From assembly GCA_963576475.1 (NCBI GenBank), contig OY754972.1:27004424-27068423 (forward strand): a stretch of DNA of 64,000 nucleotides, in the 5' to 3' direction. Below, piece after piece: positions 10,601 through 21,418 of this stretch. Positions within the stretch are counted from its first letter, which is position 1, and every line of letters begins with the position of its first letter. The position numbers were made by a program, and so were the translations under genes. Below the pieces are notes generated by a model. It was given only the letters and a program-made list of their open reading frames with translations, was not told where the DNA came from and made no database searches. This DNA is from Molanna angustata. Taxonomy: Eukaryota > Arthropoda > Insecta > Trichoptera > Molannidae.

Positions 10601-13404
10601 GGCAGAGATAACCAACCAACCACACTTATGTCTTTACATACACGCTTGTTTGTTATTTTAACTTATTATATTTCCTTTCTTCATAACATGGTCGTCCTAA
10701 TATTTTATTGATCAGTTTCTTCCTTTAATGTCTTCTTTATTAGCTGTAGAAATTTTCTTTGTCAGTCTTTCTTCCTTGTTCTATCATACATCAACTTATA
10801 AAGAACTTTCAAAGCAATCTCATTTCCATGGCATTTATTATACTCTCATACTTTTTCTGTCATAAATTTTTGACTAATCAAATGTATATTAATTTGATAG
10901 TTTCAATGTGCAAGGTTTATAAAAAGATAATTGACATATGACAAAATGCTTGGTAGTAATTTTCATGTAAAAGGGATGAATGACATTTCAAATAATTTTA
11001 CATATAGAAACAACGCTTACAGAATTTTAATAAGTAATAGGTTTGTAGATTAGGTATATTTCTTATTTAATTAATTTTTATATTTCACATAATATGTAAG
11101 TAACACAGGAATCTTGTCATAATAAACTTTGTAAGATAAATTGTGTTATTAAGAACACATTACACAATCCAGAACTTGAAAAAGAACTCTATGTAATAAG
11201 AAACCAAACATATTATTTTATCTGAGAATGCAAAAAAGCTTAAAAATTAAAAATCTACAATATTGAGTACGTAGAAAAAAAGGTATTTAAATATATACTA
11301 AATGATTCACAAAGGACAAAATTTTTCAGGGAAAAAATTATTGAAAGTACAATTTTTTCTCAATTTAATTTCATAAGAAAGTATGCAGAAAATAAATATT
11401 GCTTAGTACACAGAAATAAATATTAAATGTTTTGAAGAAAAGAATTGATTATTTCAATAAGAAACCATTGTGATATTTTTAAATACCATACCTATACGTC
11501 TTAAAGCTGTACAGAATCACTACACTATTAAGTGTGCAAGCAGTATTATTTTCTATTTTAATTATATTGAAAATCAAAATCTTGTTGAAATCAAAATCTG
11601 CATGATAAAATTTTATTTTTTAGTAATACAATATTGAAATGTGATTTATCATTGCAAATTTATATAAAAAAAAAAGATTAACTATTGAAATATTTATTTA
11701 AATAATATTATTCTAAACAAATCAATTTATGAAATATGAAGAAAAATAATAAAAGCATTTACATAAATTATTTCCAACAATTTACATAATAACAAAAGTA
11801 ATTTCCAAACTAAGAAAATCATACAAATTTGTGTATTGAATTGTAGTATAAATTTATCTTATGAAATATATTGTTTACATTACATTATACATTAATATAA
11901 TGTTGCCGTTTTTAATGTGTATCTTATTATAAAGGTATAAACAAGTTATAAAAATGATCTATGCGTGAAAGCTTAATTATGATTCTTAAATAATATCCAT
12001 TATTTATTTTCTAACAAGAACTGAATAATACAATAAGTAGTTTATTAAACGTGGATTTCTACAATTTCAAATTAGAAACAATTTTTTATCACGTTGCTAA
12101 AAAGAGATTTTCTTTAACATTAAAAAAATCAAGTTAAGCCAGGAAAGATTAGAAATCCACCTTCCATATAACTATTACTTATATACGAGGCATTTTCAAA
12201 ATTAAAAAAATATCAGTTATCAATCTGAATGAAGGAAAAACAAAACATGTATTTGTTTAGTCAAAGTAAAGGGAAAATAGTTTTTAGTTTTTATAAAACA
12301 TTAGTGATTTAAAAAAAGATAATTTTTCTTTGAACTATGTTGTACAGATGATCCTGTATAACAAGAGAGTCACCTTTTTTTTCACATTGTCTGCCATGGT
12401 ATACAATTTTGAAAATGTCTCATATCATGAATTATCAATTTAGAAAAGAAAAAAACATTACAGAATCTCATAAATTAATTGATTTGACAACCCAATGTGT
12501 TAGTCAAATACTTGATGATAAAATAATAAGTAAATTCAAAGATAAGATTTTTGTTTATTTATTTTCTTATAATAAAAGGACTATAAATAAAAAAAAAATA
12601 TTCAAGTGATTAAATAGATTTTGAAAAGACTAGCAGAAAATAAACTAGAGAAAATATAAGAAATTAAGTCTAATAAGGCCCTAACTCAAAATTATACGTG
12701 AATTAAAAGATTAATATGTATATAATAATTAATTTAAGAAATTATTAATAAAACAGATGCTCTTAAGAGCAATAAATTCTGAAGTAAAAATGAAATTTAT
12801 AAATTTGTGGTGGCTATATAAGAAAATAATCAAATAAGTAAAAATGAATGTATGAAAGTGCTGTTTAACTTAACTTGGTGGCTGACTAATGATGGTATTC
12901 TCAAAATGCACCATTTTTTAATCTTTGTATGAATATAACAATAACAACAACCAGTATATGGATTCTAGTTCTTATTAAACTCCACTATCTGGAATACTAA
13001 ATTTAATGATATCTTAATTAAGTATGTATTTTATTGTAGCGTTACTTTTGTATTTGTAATTTTTCTGTTATGGCCAAATATATTGATAGTATAATGTTCA
13101 AGGAAATGGAGGAATCAAAAGTATGACAATGATTAAAAATGCATTTAACAAAGGACAAAATACTTTTCGATGATAAATGAAAGAAGCACGTTTATACATA
13201 CCTATATATTAGAAAATCTTAATATAAATTATATAAAATAAAATATTCCTCCTTATGATAATTTTTATCTGACAAAAGATTAGTCAGCCGTCAAGCAAGT
13301 GTAAAAACCAATTTAACATGTTTATCCAAATGTTGCAAAACTACGCTGAGACGGAGGTCAGCTTAGTATATGAGGGGTGAAGTTTGGAAGGTAGCTTTGT
13401 CAGG
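7700..13404. other. AT-rich interval between two convergent gene ends
   Basis: About 5.7 kb with only short chance ORFs on either strand. The 3' end of Aps (- strand) lies somewhere in it, so part is probably Aps 3' UTR, but I could not fix a poly(A) site. Near 10570-10640 is a remnant of a LINE 3' tail on the - strand (TACCATCATATCGAGCA...), similar to the tail of the copy at 3027-4262. Confidence 0.5.
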
Positions 13405-13614
13405 TTATGTCGGGGAGTCGTTGGAACCTTTGGAGCGTCTTAGTTGCTGAAGGTAGTGGCGTTGGATTGGCTTGTGTAGGGCCAGCTGAGCCAGAGCCTC
13501 CTCGATAGGAAACCACTGTCTTTTTCTCCCCATTTGTCGTGAGTCCTCCCACTCAGCTAGTTCTTCAGTCACGGTCATCACGTACACTTTGGTACGGTGT
13601 TTGTGTTCACGGTT
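13405..13614 (-). CDS. Aps: Aps exon 3: C-terminal part of diphosphoinositol polyphosphate phosphohydrolase
   Basis: Reading on the - strand, the acceptor TGACAG ends at 13615 and the exon opens NREHKHRTKVYVMTVTEE, the family's conserved N-x-E-x-K-H-R-T-x-V-Y-V block. It continues with a W-E-D-S segment, GRKRQWFPIEEAL (G-R-K-R-x-W-F in human NUDT3) and LHKPIQRHYLQQL, with the stop TAA at 13407-13405. An ORF starting at the internal Met misses the first 9 residues, because the true start of this exon is a splice site. The tail after the H-K-P block is short (SKGSNDSPT end). Confidence 0.94.
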   Translation of the reverse strand, partial: NREHKHRTKVYVMTVTEELAEWEDSRQMGRKRQWFPIEEALAQLALHKPIQRHYLQQLRRSKGSNDSPT

Positions 13615-13712
13615 CTGTCAAAAATATATTTGAAAACATTTTTTTTAGAATTAATATTGAATGATTGACATTTCAAGTTTCTAAGATCATATAAATCTAC
13701 CAGTTTTAAGAA

Positions 13713-14130
13713 ATACAGTACATCCGCTAATCCGGCACTTAACTATATCAGCACTTATTGAATATATCTGAAAGAAGTAGATAAAACACTTCCTAATGAA
13801 ATATTATTAATGAACAATACTATCATCATATTCATATACAATCTTTTTGGGCAACTAAGAGTAGTTATTTTACATATATTCCAGTAATCCGATTTTTCTG
13901 CTAATACGAAACTCTTGAGCCTGCATAAATGAGTACCAGTAAGTATTTAGTTTACATTTTGTTTTGAAACTGGTGTTTGAAAAATATTTTTCTCAGAAAA
14001 ATTAGTATTAAATTATTCTTATTTTTAAATAGATCTAAAAATTATTTTACAGTACAATACCACTAATCCGGACTCTTTTATCTGCAATAAAATCAGGATT
14101 AGCAGAAAAATCAGATAACTGGAATGTAGG
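13713..14130. mobile_element. Pogo/Tigger-like MITE remnant(s)
   Basis: CAGTACATCCGCTAATCCGG at about 13719 and CAGTACAATACCACTAATCC at about 14051 resemble Tigger/pogo ends (CAGTA...CTAATCCGG). AGTAATCCGATTTTTCTGC near 13875 and an inverted CAGGATTAGCAGAAAAATC near 14093 look like parts of the same family. Boundaries are uncertain. A similar inverted end is near 36836-36860. Confidence 0.4.
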
Positions 14131-14166
14131 TAAAATGGATAGAGATTCAAATTATTGTTTATTTAT

Positions 14167-14168
<2 letters not shown>

Positions 14169-14245
<77 letters not shown>
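14169..14245. repeat. (TA)n microsatellite, left part
   Basis: Uninterrupted TA dinucleotides. The tract resumes at 15722 after the element at 14246-15721. Confidence 0.95.
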
Positions 14246-14248
<3 letters not shown>

Positions 14249-15718
14249 TGGCGTGCAAGCCATACATGCCTATATGCCTGGCATGACTATCAAAATCCAA
14301 AAAAAAAATCAAAAATAAAAAAAAAAATCAAAAAAAAAAAAAATTCAAAAAAAAAATAATTAAAAATCTTGTACGATATTTTTAATATATCAACGAGTTG
14401 TAGGGCGTATAACGAATCATAAAACAGTTTTTATTTTTTTCCTAGCGCAAATATTAACGGAGATATGAATTTCTTAAAATTTGAATAATTGTCCTTTGTA
14501 GGTTCAATTTGCCTGTAATTATTTTCGTCTGTTGCAACACTGAATTTAAAACGTATGCAACATTGCTTCCAAGGAAGAAACATTGACAGTTTTGATAACA
14601 GTAGCTAAAATGTCAGAACACATATATGGTTCACGATTTATTTCGCGACAAATTATAAATCTCTTTTTACTTTTGTCGTTAATATTCATTGCAGTATGCC
14701 TGATACATTTGAGCATACAATACACATGACTAAAGGAACAAAGGTTGTTTGTTTGTGTTAGTGTATCTGTGTATTTTTTAAGGTAAGATTTATGCTGGGC
14801 ATGTATGAAGCTTCTTCAACAGTTTGTATGTATGGGTGTAAGAATATTCAGATGGTTTGGTTCAACATGGTACATTTTTACATCAACGACCGTTAGATTA
14901 TTGCATGTTACGCCAAGATTTTGGCGCTAATATAAATATATTGAATTGTTTTGATTCGAATCATACCGAATAGATCGTTTATCTTTTAAATGACTGGAAA
15001 TAAAAAGGAGAATAATAATTGTTTCTAATTAAATTTCAAAAAATATTTAAAATATTATTAGTATTATGCATTTGCCGCGTAATTCAAAGAAGTTTAAAAA
15101 TTCGATTTCATTGTAAAAAACCAAGTAAAGATTATATTTTAAATAAACGTTTTGTAAAATATGCAAGAAATTTCAAAAAATAATGTATGTAGAATTTGTA
15201 AGGAATTCATAAATATTATTAAAATTTAAGAAAAAGAACCTTTGCGTAAATATGAGTAATATATCACGACATCTATGAATAAAAACTAATGGACGAAAAA
15301 TAAAATAATGTATGAAAACATTTGCTGCTAGTAAATTTGTTCTGATAATGGTTGGAAACTTGGAAAGATACTTCATAGATGTCTCTGAATATTTTAACTA
15401 ACATTCATGATATGTTTTCAATATTTGATATGTTAATTTTAGTTCATGATATGTATTTACAGTAAGTTATTAAAAAAAATTTACTTATTAAAGGGCTGCA
15501 TTTAAAATATTTATCAATAGAATTGAAATATTCATAATATTATGCAATTTTGATTATTTGCTCCTACCTTTACGCAATGCGTGTAATTGGTGCTATGTGC
15601 ATAGTACAAAACAGGAGTTAAAGAAAAAATATAAGGTGAAAAGATATTATGGAGGTTGACTAAACAGAGGATGTAGTTTTTTTTGGGCAGAACCAGCCGA
15701 AGGACCTCTCGCACGCCA

Positions 15719-15721
<3 letters not shown>
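14246..15721. mobile_element. hAT-type non-autonomous element inserted in a (TA)n tract
   Basis: It starts CAGTGGCGTGCAAG and ends CTCTCGCACGCCACTG, so CAGTGGCGTGC is an exact 11-base terminal inverted repeat. Both flanks are TATATATA, consistent with an 8-base target duplication but not diagnostic inside a microsatellite. The 1476-base interior has no transposase. Confidence 0.7.

Positions 15722-15796
<75 letters not shown>
15722..15796. repeat. (TA)n microsatellite, right part
   Basis: Uninterrupted TA dinucleotides directly after the hAT-type element. Confidence 0.95.
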
Positions 15797-15802
<6 letters not shown>

Positions 15803-15828
15803 TTTCAGGCTCTCGCGGAGGGGTGTAA

Positions 15829-16134
15829 ATGATGTATCCGTTTCTCGGGTACTCCGCGTCGTAGTCGACCGTAGTAGACCGTAGTCGACCGTATACAGTA
15901 CTACAGCCGACCGATACAACCGCCGTACAGACAAACACCGATATGCGCACGCTACGGTCGACTAATACAGTACGTAACGTAACGACACTCACCAACCCTC
16001 CTCGCCGCAGCCAGAGACTACAGACGAAGCACCTGACTTCCTGAGGATGGCCGTCAACGTACGGCTGAAACGTCGAAGACAAGGTTTCACCAGAAACCAA
16101 ACGAACACGACGCGGAGTACCCGAGAAACGGATA

Positions 16135-16140
<6 letters not shown>
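15829..16140. mobile_element. Small element with perfect 34-bp inverted repeats and a hammerhead-like motif
   Basis: Bases 15829-15862 (ATGATGTATCCGTTTCTCGG...) are exactly inverted at 16107-16140. The interior is GC-richer than its surroundings, has short GTCGAC-containing repeats near 15860-15895, and carries a hammerhead-like fold near its right end (separate entry). (TA)n tracts lie to both sides. Confidence 0.7.
16031..16085 (+). ncRNA. Hammerhead-ribozyme-like motif (imperfect)
   Basis: In order: ACCT, GA, CTTC, then CTGAGGA (fits CUGANGA), a stem II with GCCGT/ACGGC around a CAACGT loop, GAAA, CGTC, then GAAG, ACA, AGGT. CTTC/GAAG and ACCT/AGGT pair to form stem I. The weak points are an unpaired base at the bottom of stem II and a stem III (ACGT) with no room for a loop, so self-cleavage as a monomer is doubtful. 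Confidence 0.45.

Positions 16141-16228
<88 letters not shown>
16139..16228. repeat. (TA)n microsatellite
   Basis: Uninterrupted TA dinucleotides between two Penelope-like pieces. Confidence 0.95.
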
Positions 16229-16231
<3 letters not shown>

Positions 16232-16299
16232 ATATTTGATGTTTTCACGGGTGAAATATGTTATAATATTTTTATCTCGGTTTTCCCGTGTCAGTAGGT

Positions 16300-16365
16300 C
16301 TTGACTAAGACCATTTGTCTTCCGACGTTTCGCCTGAATATCACCAGGCATTTTCAAGGACTTAA
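16300..16365 (-). ncRNA. Degenerate hammerhead-like remnant
   Basis: The - strand reads GCCTGGTGATATTCAGGC then GAAACGTCGGAAGAC. The GAAACGTC.GAAGAC half is shared with the motif at 16031-16085, but CTGATGA has become CTGGTGA, which breaks the catalytic core. Probably a decayed relative. Confidence 0.35.
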
Positions 16366-16417
16366 CGAAAAACACGCGTGCGACACACGTCTACTCACAC
16401 TGAAAGCTCACCGTCAA

Positions 16418-16556
<139 letters not shown>

Positions 16557-16749
16557 TCCCACTACATTTTTTGCGTCCGCCAAATATCCGACAGATCGGC
16601 GTCCACCACTTCTACTTATTATTTTAGGTTTATGTCAGTGAATTTAGAGCTATTTGTTGCTCACAATCATTGTAGCCATAAGGTTTTTCTTGTAAATTGA
16701 AAAATATAAATATTCAGTTTTATCCTATTTTGGTACGTTTGACACGTCA

Positions 16750-17050
16750 TTTTCATACTTGCGTCCATGTGTATATTTTTTGTATATTTTACAAATATCT
16801 TCCTATAGTTTTCACGTCCATTTTTTTATCTTTATTACTGCGTCCGGTGTATATTTTTTGTATATTTTATATATTTCTTCATATAGTTTTCACGTCCATT
16901 TTTCTATCTTTATTACTACTTCCGGTGTATATTAAAAAACTTTCCTATGCATAATTGACATCATACTTGCGTCCATGTGTATATTTTTCGATATTTTATA
17001 TATTTCGTATATTTTATATAGTTTTCACGTCCATTTGTTCTAGCTTTATT
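16750..17050. repeat. Imperfect tandem repeat, about three units of 90-100 bp
   Basis: The block CGTCC...TGTATATTTTT...TATAGTTTTCACGTCCATTT...CTTTATTACT recurs three times with small indels. Confidence 0.7.
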
Positions 17051-18272
17051 ACTACGCCTTCTGTACACAGGCGATTCTTAGTGTGTACATAAGTGCACTA
17101 CACTGCCTTCTAAAATTAATAAATATATATTATATCAAAAAAACTTATTCAAAACACTTGCAAAAATACGTTATAATGGTAACTAGTAACTTTGTTAGTA
17201 GATGCGTGTTTGTATATAGCGCCAAAATTCGTATATTATAGGATTGTGTGCATAATTTATATAAACGTAATTTTTCTACATATTATCTCATACTAATACG
17301 AAATTTTGCCGATCCGTGATTGTGAGCGACACAGATAGCGCTTCATTGGTATGTGTTAGAAAAGGACAGAACACTGTCCCGGTCCGTGCTTTGCTCCAGA
17401 CATGCGTATTGAAGACATAAATACTGTCCATAATGAGTTAACATCAACATGCGTAATAACAACATTTTACTTATTATTTGTAAGGATTATTTTACATTAA
17501 CTTACGTACAATGTTATGACAAACATCTGTAGTGTGATTGTGAAGTTTGTCCAAATGTTCATTAGTGTCAGAGTAAAATTAAAAACATCTTTTGTAATAT
17601 CAATAAGGATATTAAAAAAAATATATCAATTAAATTGCTCGTTCTATATTATAGGGATGTTTATTTCAATGTCGATGGACTGATATTATCAATTTAACAA
17701 CTATGTTTTTTTAAATACCTACGATGTTTGGAAACATATTGTGAATTATTGTTCAATTTATTGACAGCTTACTGTTGAGTCCGACCGACGGTGTTTTTAT
17801 ACGCAGTTTTGAAGAAAACTACATTATTATAACATAAGACCATCTCAATGTTTTTTCACGGATGTTACACCAACAAACATTTGATCTCCTCTATCGTAGA
17901 GTTTTATACAATCGTGTAATCGAGAGGCATGCACAAATTTAAGAGCGTTGAACTTTTTTTTAAATTTTCATATAGATATCAACCGGGAGTATAACATCTA
18001 GGATTTTATGAATCTTTTATATATTTTGAAGTACTCGTATATTATACAAATAACAAAAGTTTTTATTTGATTTTTTTGTTGTGATATATTTAGTCAAAAG
18101 ATAATTTTGTGTTAAAAAATGTTGGGGAAATTCATTATTTAAATATTATATAAAACACACTACATAGGTACCTACTTTGTTTAATGTCACTATTTATTAG
18201 ATGAAGTACTTACGTACTAGGTACATCATATAAATTTAATATGTACCCAAACATTATTTCTTTCAAAATAAA
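17051..18272. other. Intronic sequence, nothing recognised
   Basis: AT-rich Aps intron 2 sequence with no coding signal and no repeat boundary that I can define. Confidence 0.5.
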
Positions 18273-21119
18273 TCTAAAGTAATAAAGCAATCAAAATGTT
18301 AGTGTATGTGTGTGTGTGTGTGTGTGTATGTGTGTGTGTGTGTGTTTGTCTCACGCCTTCTGAAAAACCAAGAGCATCTAAAAATCTAATTTATGTGCGA
18401 ACGTGTACCTGTATACCTGATGCAGTGTCACGCTAAAAATAATGCGATAAAAATGCTGAATTTTAAAAATATTTCAATAATTATTTTTTTCATACAAAAT
18501 TTTCCAAGTCGTATCTGTCAAAAAAGTGTACATTTTGCACGCATATATCTGTTAGTTTAAAAGTTAGAAGTACGTATTTACACGAAAAAAATTTACTTTC
18601 AAGTATAACTTAGCGTTTAAGTGAAAAACATGGTGAATATTTTGTATAATTATAATGTTTAACTTATTTTTAAAGTAAGCGTTTTGTACATAAATGCCGC
18701 CATTTTAATATCTTTTCATACAATATTTCATTTTCCTACCGAATGAATATGTTCTTGAAAATAATAAACCTTTGAAATAAATATAAATATGAAATAATAA
18801 AATGAAACACAAGACATTACAGCAAGTTTTAAGACGTATATTGTAAAAGTCTGTTAATTATTAGTAAAGATATGGGCATAATAAAATTGCATAATTTGTA
18901 TATAATATTTGATATTTCGGACAATTTTCATTTTTATGGCATCGAACAAACCAATGTAGGTACCTACATATTATTCAAAAAATGTCTACAAACCATTTGA
19001 TATTTTTTACATGTTCTATGGTTACTATGGTAACGGACACATTCTGATATTCAAATAAAATTTGTTTTAAATCGAATTCGAATTATTTAGAACATCATTG
19101 TAGGTAGGTACCTACATACCTAATACTACTTAAAAACCAACAATATACTAATTTCGTATAGGAAAATTATTAAACTATCTTAGGTTAACTACAATACACA
19201 TGTCATTCAATCTACAAACTATTTCCTATAGTGAAATTCTTCTTTTATTTAAGTAGACCATTGGGTGATTTTTTATACAAACTATTTCTTGGAGTTTAAT
19301 TCTTCTTCCTCTTCTTTTGTGAAGTTATTTGGGACAGTTCATAAATAAACTATTTCCTATAGTCTAATTTTTCTTTTTCTTAATTTATGTAGACCGTGGG
19401 TGAGTTTTTATACAAACTATTTCCTATAGTCTAATTCATCTTCTTTCTCTTCTTTTATGTAGCCCTTTGGGTGATTTTTTATACAAACTATTTCTTGGAG
19501 TTTAATTATTCTTCCTCTTCTTTTGTGAAGTCATTTGGGACAGTTCATAAATAAACTATTTCCTATAGTCTAATTTTTCTTTTTCTTAATTTATGTAGAC
19601 CTTGGGTGAGTTTTTATACAAACTATTTCCTATAGTCTAATTCATCTTCTTCCTCTTCTTTTATGTAGCCCTTTGGGGGAGTTTTTATACAAACTTATTT
19701 CTATTATCTAATTCTTTTTCTTCTTATTTTATGTAGACCTCTGGGCCAGTTTTGATACCAACTATTTCTTTTAACGTATTTCTTCTTTTTCTAATTTTAT
19801 GTAGACCTTTGTTGAATTTTGTATAAACTAACATCCTATAGTCTAATTTTTCCTCTTTTATGTAGACCAAGGGAGAGTTTTCATGCAAACTTTTCCTTTA
19901 GTCTAATTCTTCTTCGTCTTCTTTTATGTTGACCTTTGCGTTAGTTTTTATACAATCTATTTCCTGACGTATAATTATTCTTCTAATATGTAGACCTTTG
20001 GGTCAGTTTTTATATTAACTACTTTCTATAGTCTAATTCTTCTTTTTCTTATTTTTTGTAGATCTTTTGGTAGTTTTTATACAAACTATTTCCTTTTGTC
20101 TAATTCTTCGTTTTCTTATTTAATGTAGACGTTGGGTGAATTTTATATAAAATATTTCCTATATTTCAATTCATCTTCTTCTTCTTTTATGAAGACATTT
20201 GGTCAGTTTTTTATATAATACATTTACTATTGTGTAATTCTTCTATTGCATCTTTTATGTAGACCATTGGGTCAGTTTTTATTACAAACTATTTGTTATA
20301 GTCTTATACTTATTCTTTTTTTTCATTTAGTCTTTTGGGTTAGTTTTAAGTCTTATGGTCTATTGTATAGAAATATTATAAACAATATGCACACTTGACG
20401 AAAATACATAAAACGAATGGGATGTGACCATCACTAGAATCTTCTCAATACTTTTTTTCAATCGAAATTTACACCATTTATTATATCATCATATATTGCT
20501 TAAATTTTCAATAACTACATATTTGATTTTGATGACAATAAAATAAAAAATCGGGGTTGTGACCATTACTGGACTCTTCACAACGTTTATATTCAAATTA
20601 AAAACTATTTAAGTCTTCTTCTGTAATGTAGATCAGTTTTATTGTGCAAAAATATAATAATCTATAGGTATGCACACTTGACGAAAAATATTAAAACGAA
20701 TGGGATGTGACCAACACTAGAATCTTTTCAGTACTTTTGTTTATTTAATTTTTAAGCCATTTCCCATCATCCAAAATTACTAAATATTTAAAACACATTT
20801 GCGTTCGATGACAATTATATAAAAATAGGGGTTGTGGCCAAAACCAAACTCTTTACAACGTTGTCTCTTTATAATCAGTCATATTTAAAACCATTTACCA
20901 TAGTCCATGCGAGCAGAAATTGTATGTACCTACTTATATATAAAAACAAATGGGTTGTGGCCATCACTTGAACATTTTACATCGCTTAAACTCAATTAAA
21001 TTTCAAACTACTTTTCATACTACGAATTAGCAAATATTTTTTGTGACAATATTATATAGACGATTGCTTATTCCTTCACTAATTTACATTCTTGGCCAAC
21101 GGCGGGACATAAAAGCTAG
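18273..21119 (+). mobile_element. Non-autonomous Helitron, copy 1
   Basis: The element starts TCTAAAGTAATAAAG after an A and ends GGGACATAAAAGCTAG before a T: the A|TC...CTAG|T borders of a Helitron. Copies at 21419-24048 (+) and 31910-36332 (-) have the same borders, and similarity stops there. No terminal inverted repeats and no target duplication are seen. A (TG)n run lies 30 bases in. The centre (about 19200-20340) is a degenerate minisatellite of about 65-75 bases with ...AACTATTTCCTATAGTCTAATTCTTC. No Rep or helicase ORF is present, so it depends on an autonomous partner. A GC-rich hairpin just before the 3' end is expected, but only a weak one (TTGGCCAA, GCCAACGGC) is visible. Confidence 0.72.
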
Positions 21120-21418
21120 TAATAGAATAAAACAAAATTCAAAGGCTCCCATTGAAAAAATATATAAATATAAAAATAATAATAAATACTTCCTTGCACC
21201 CTGCGCATGTGGCCATTTCATTGCTATTCGACAATTTCATCAAATTTATTTACCTAGTGTTTCCAGCCCCGATAAGCAAGAGTTACGTGAGAAATAATTT
21301 TAAATAAATTTATAAACATGAATGTAGATACCTACATATTATGTTTATGTAAAAATGAACCGCAGATAATTTCAATCACGAGCCGCCTATGCTTCTGATT
21401 GTGGTACATCTAAAGTAA
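21120..21418. other. Spacer between two Helitron copies
   Basis: About 300 bases unique to this interval apart from the short dispersed repeat at about 21193. The 84-codon ORF crossing into it is not recognised. Confidence 0.5.
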
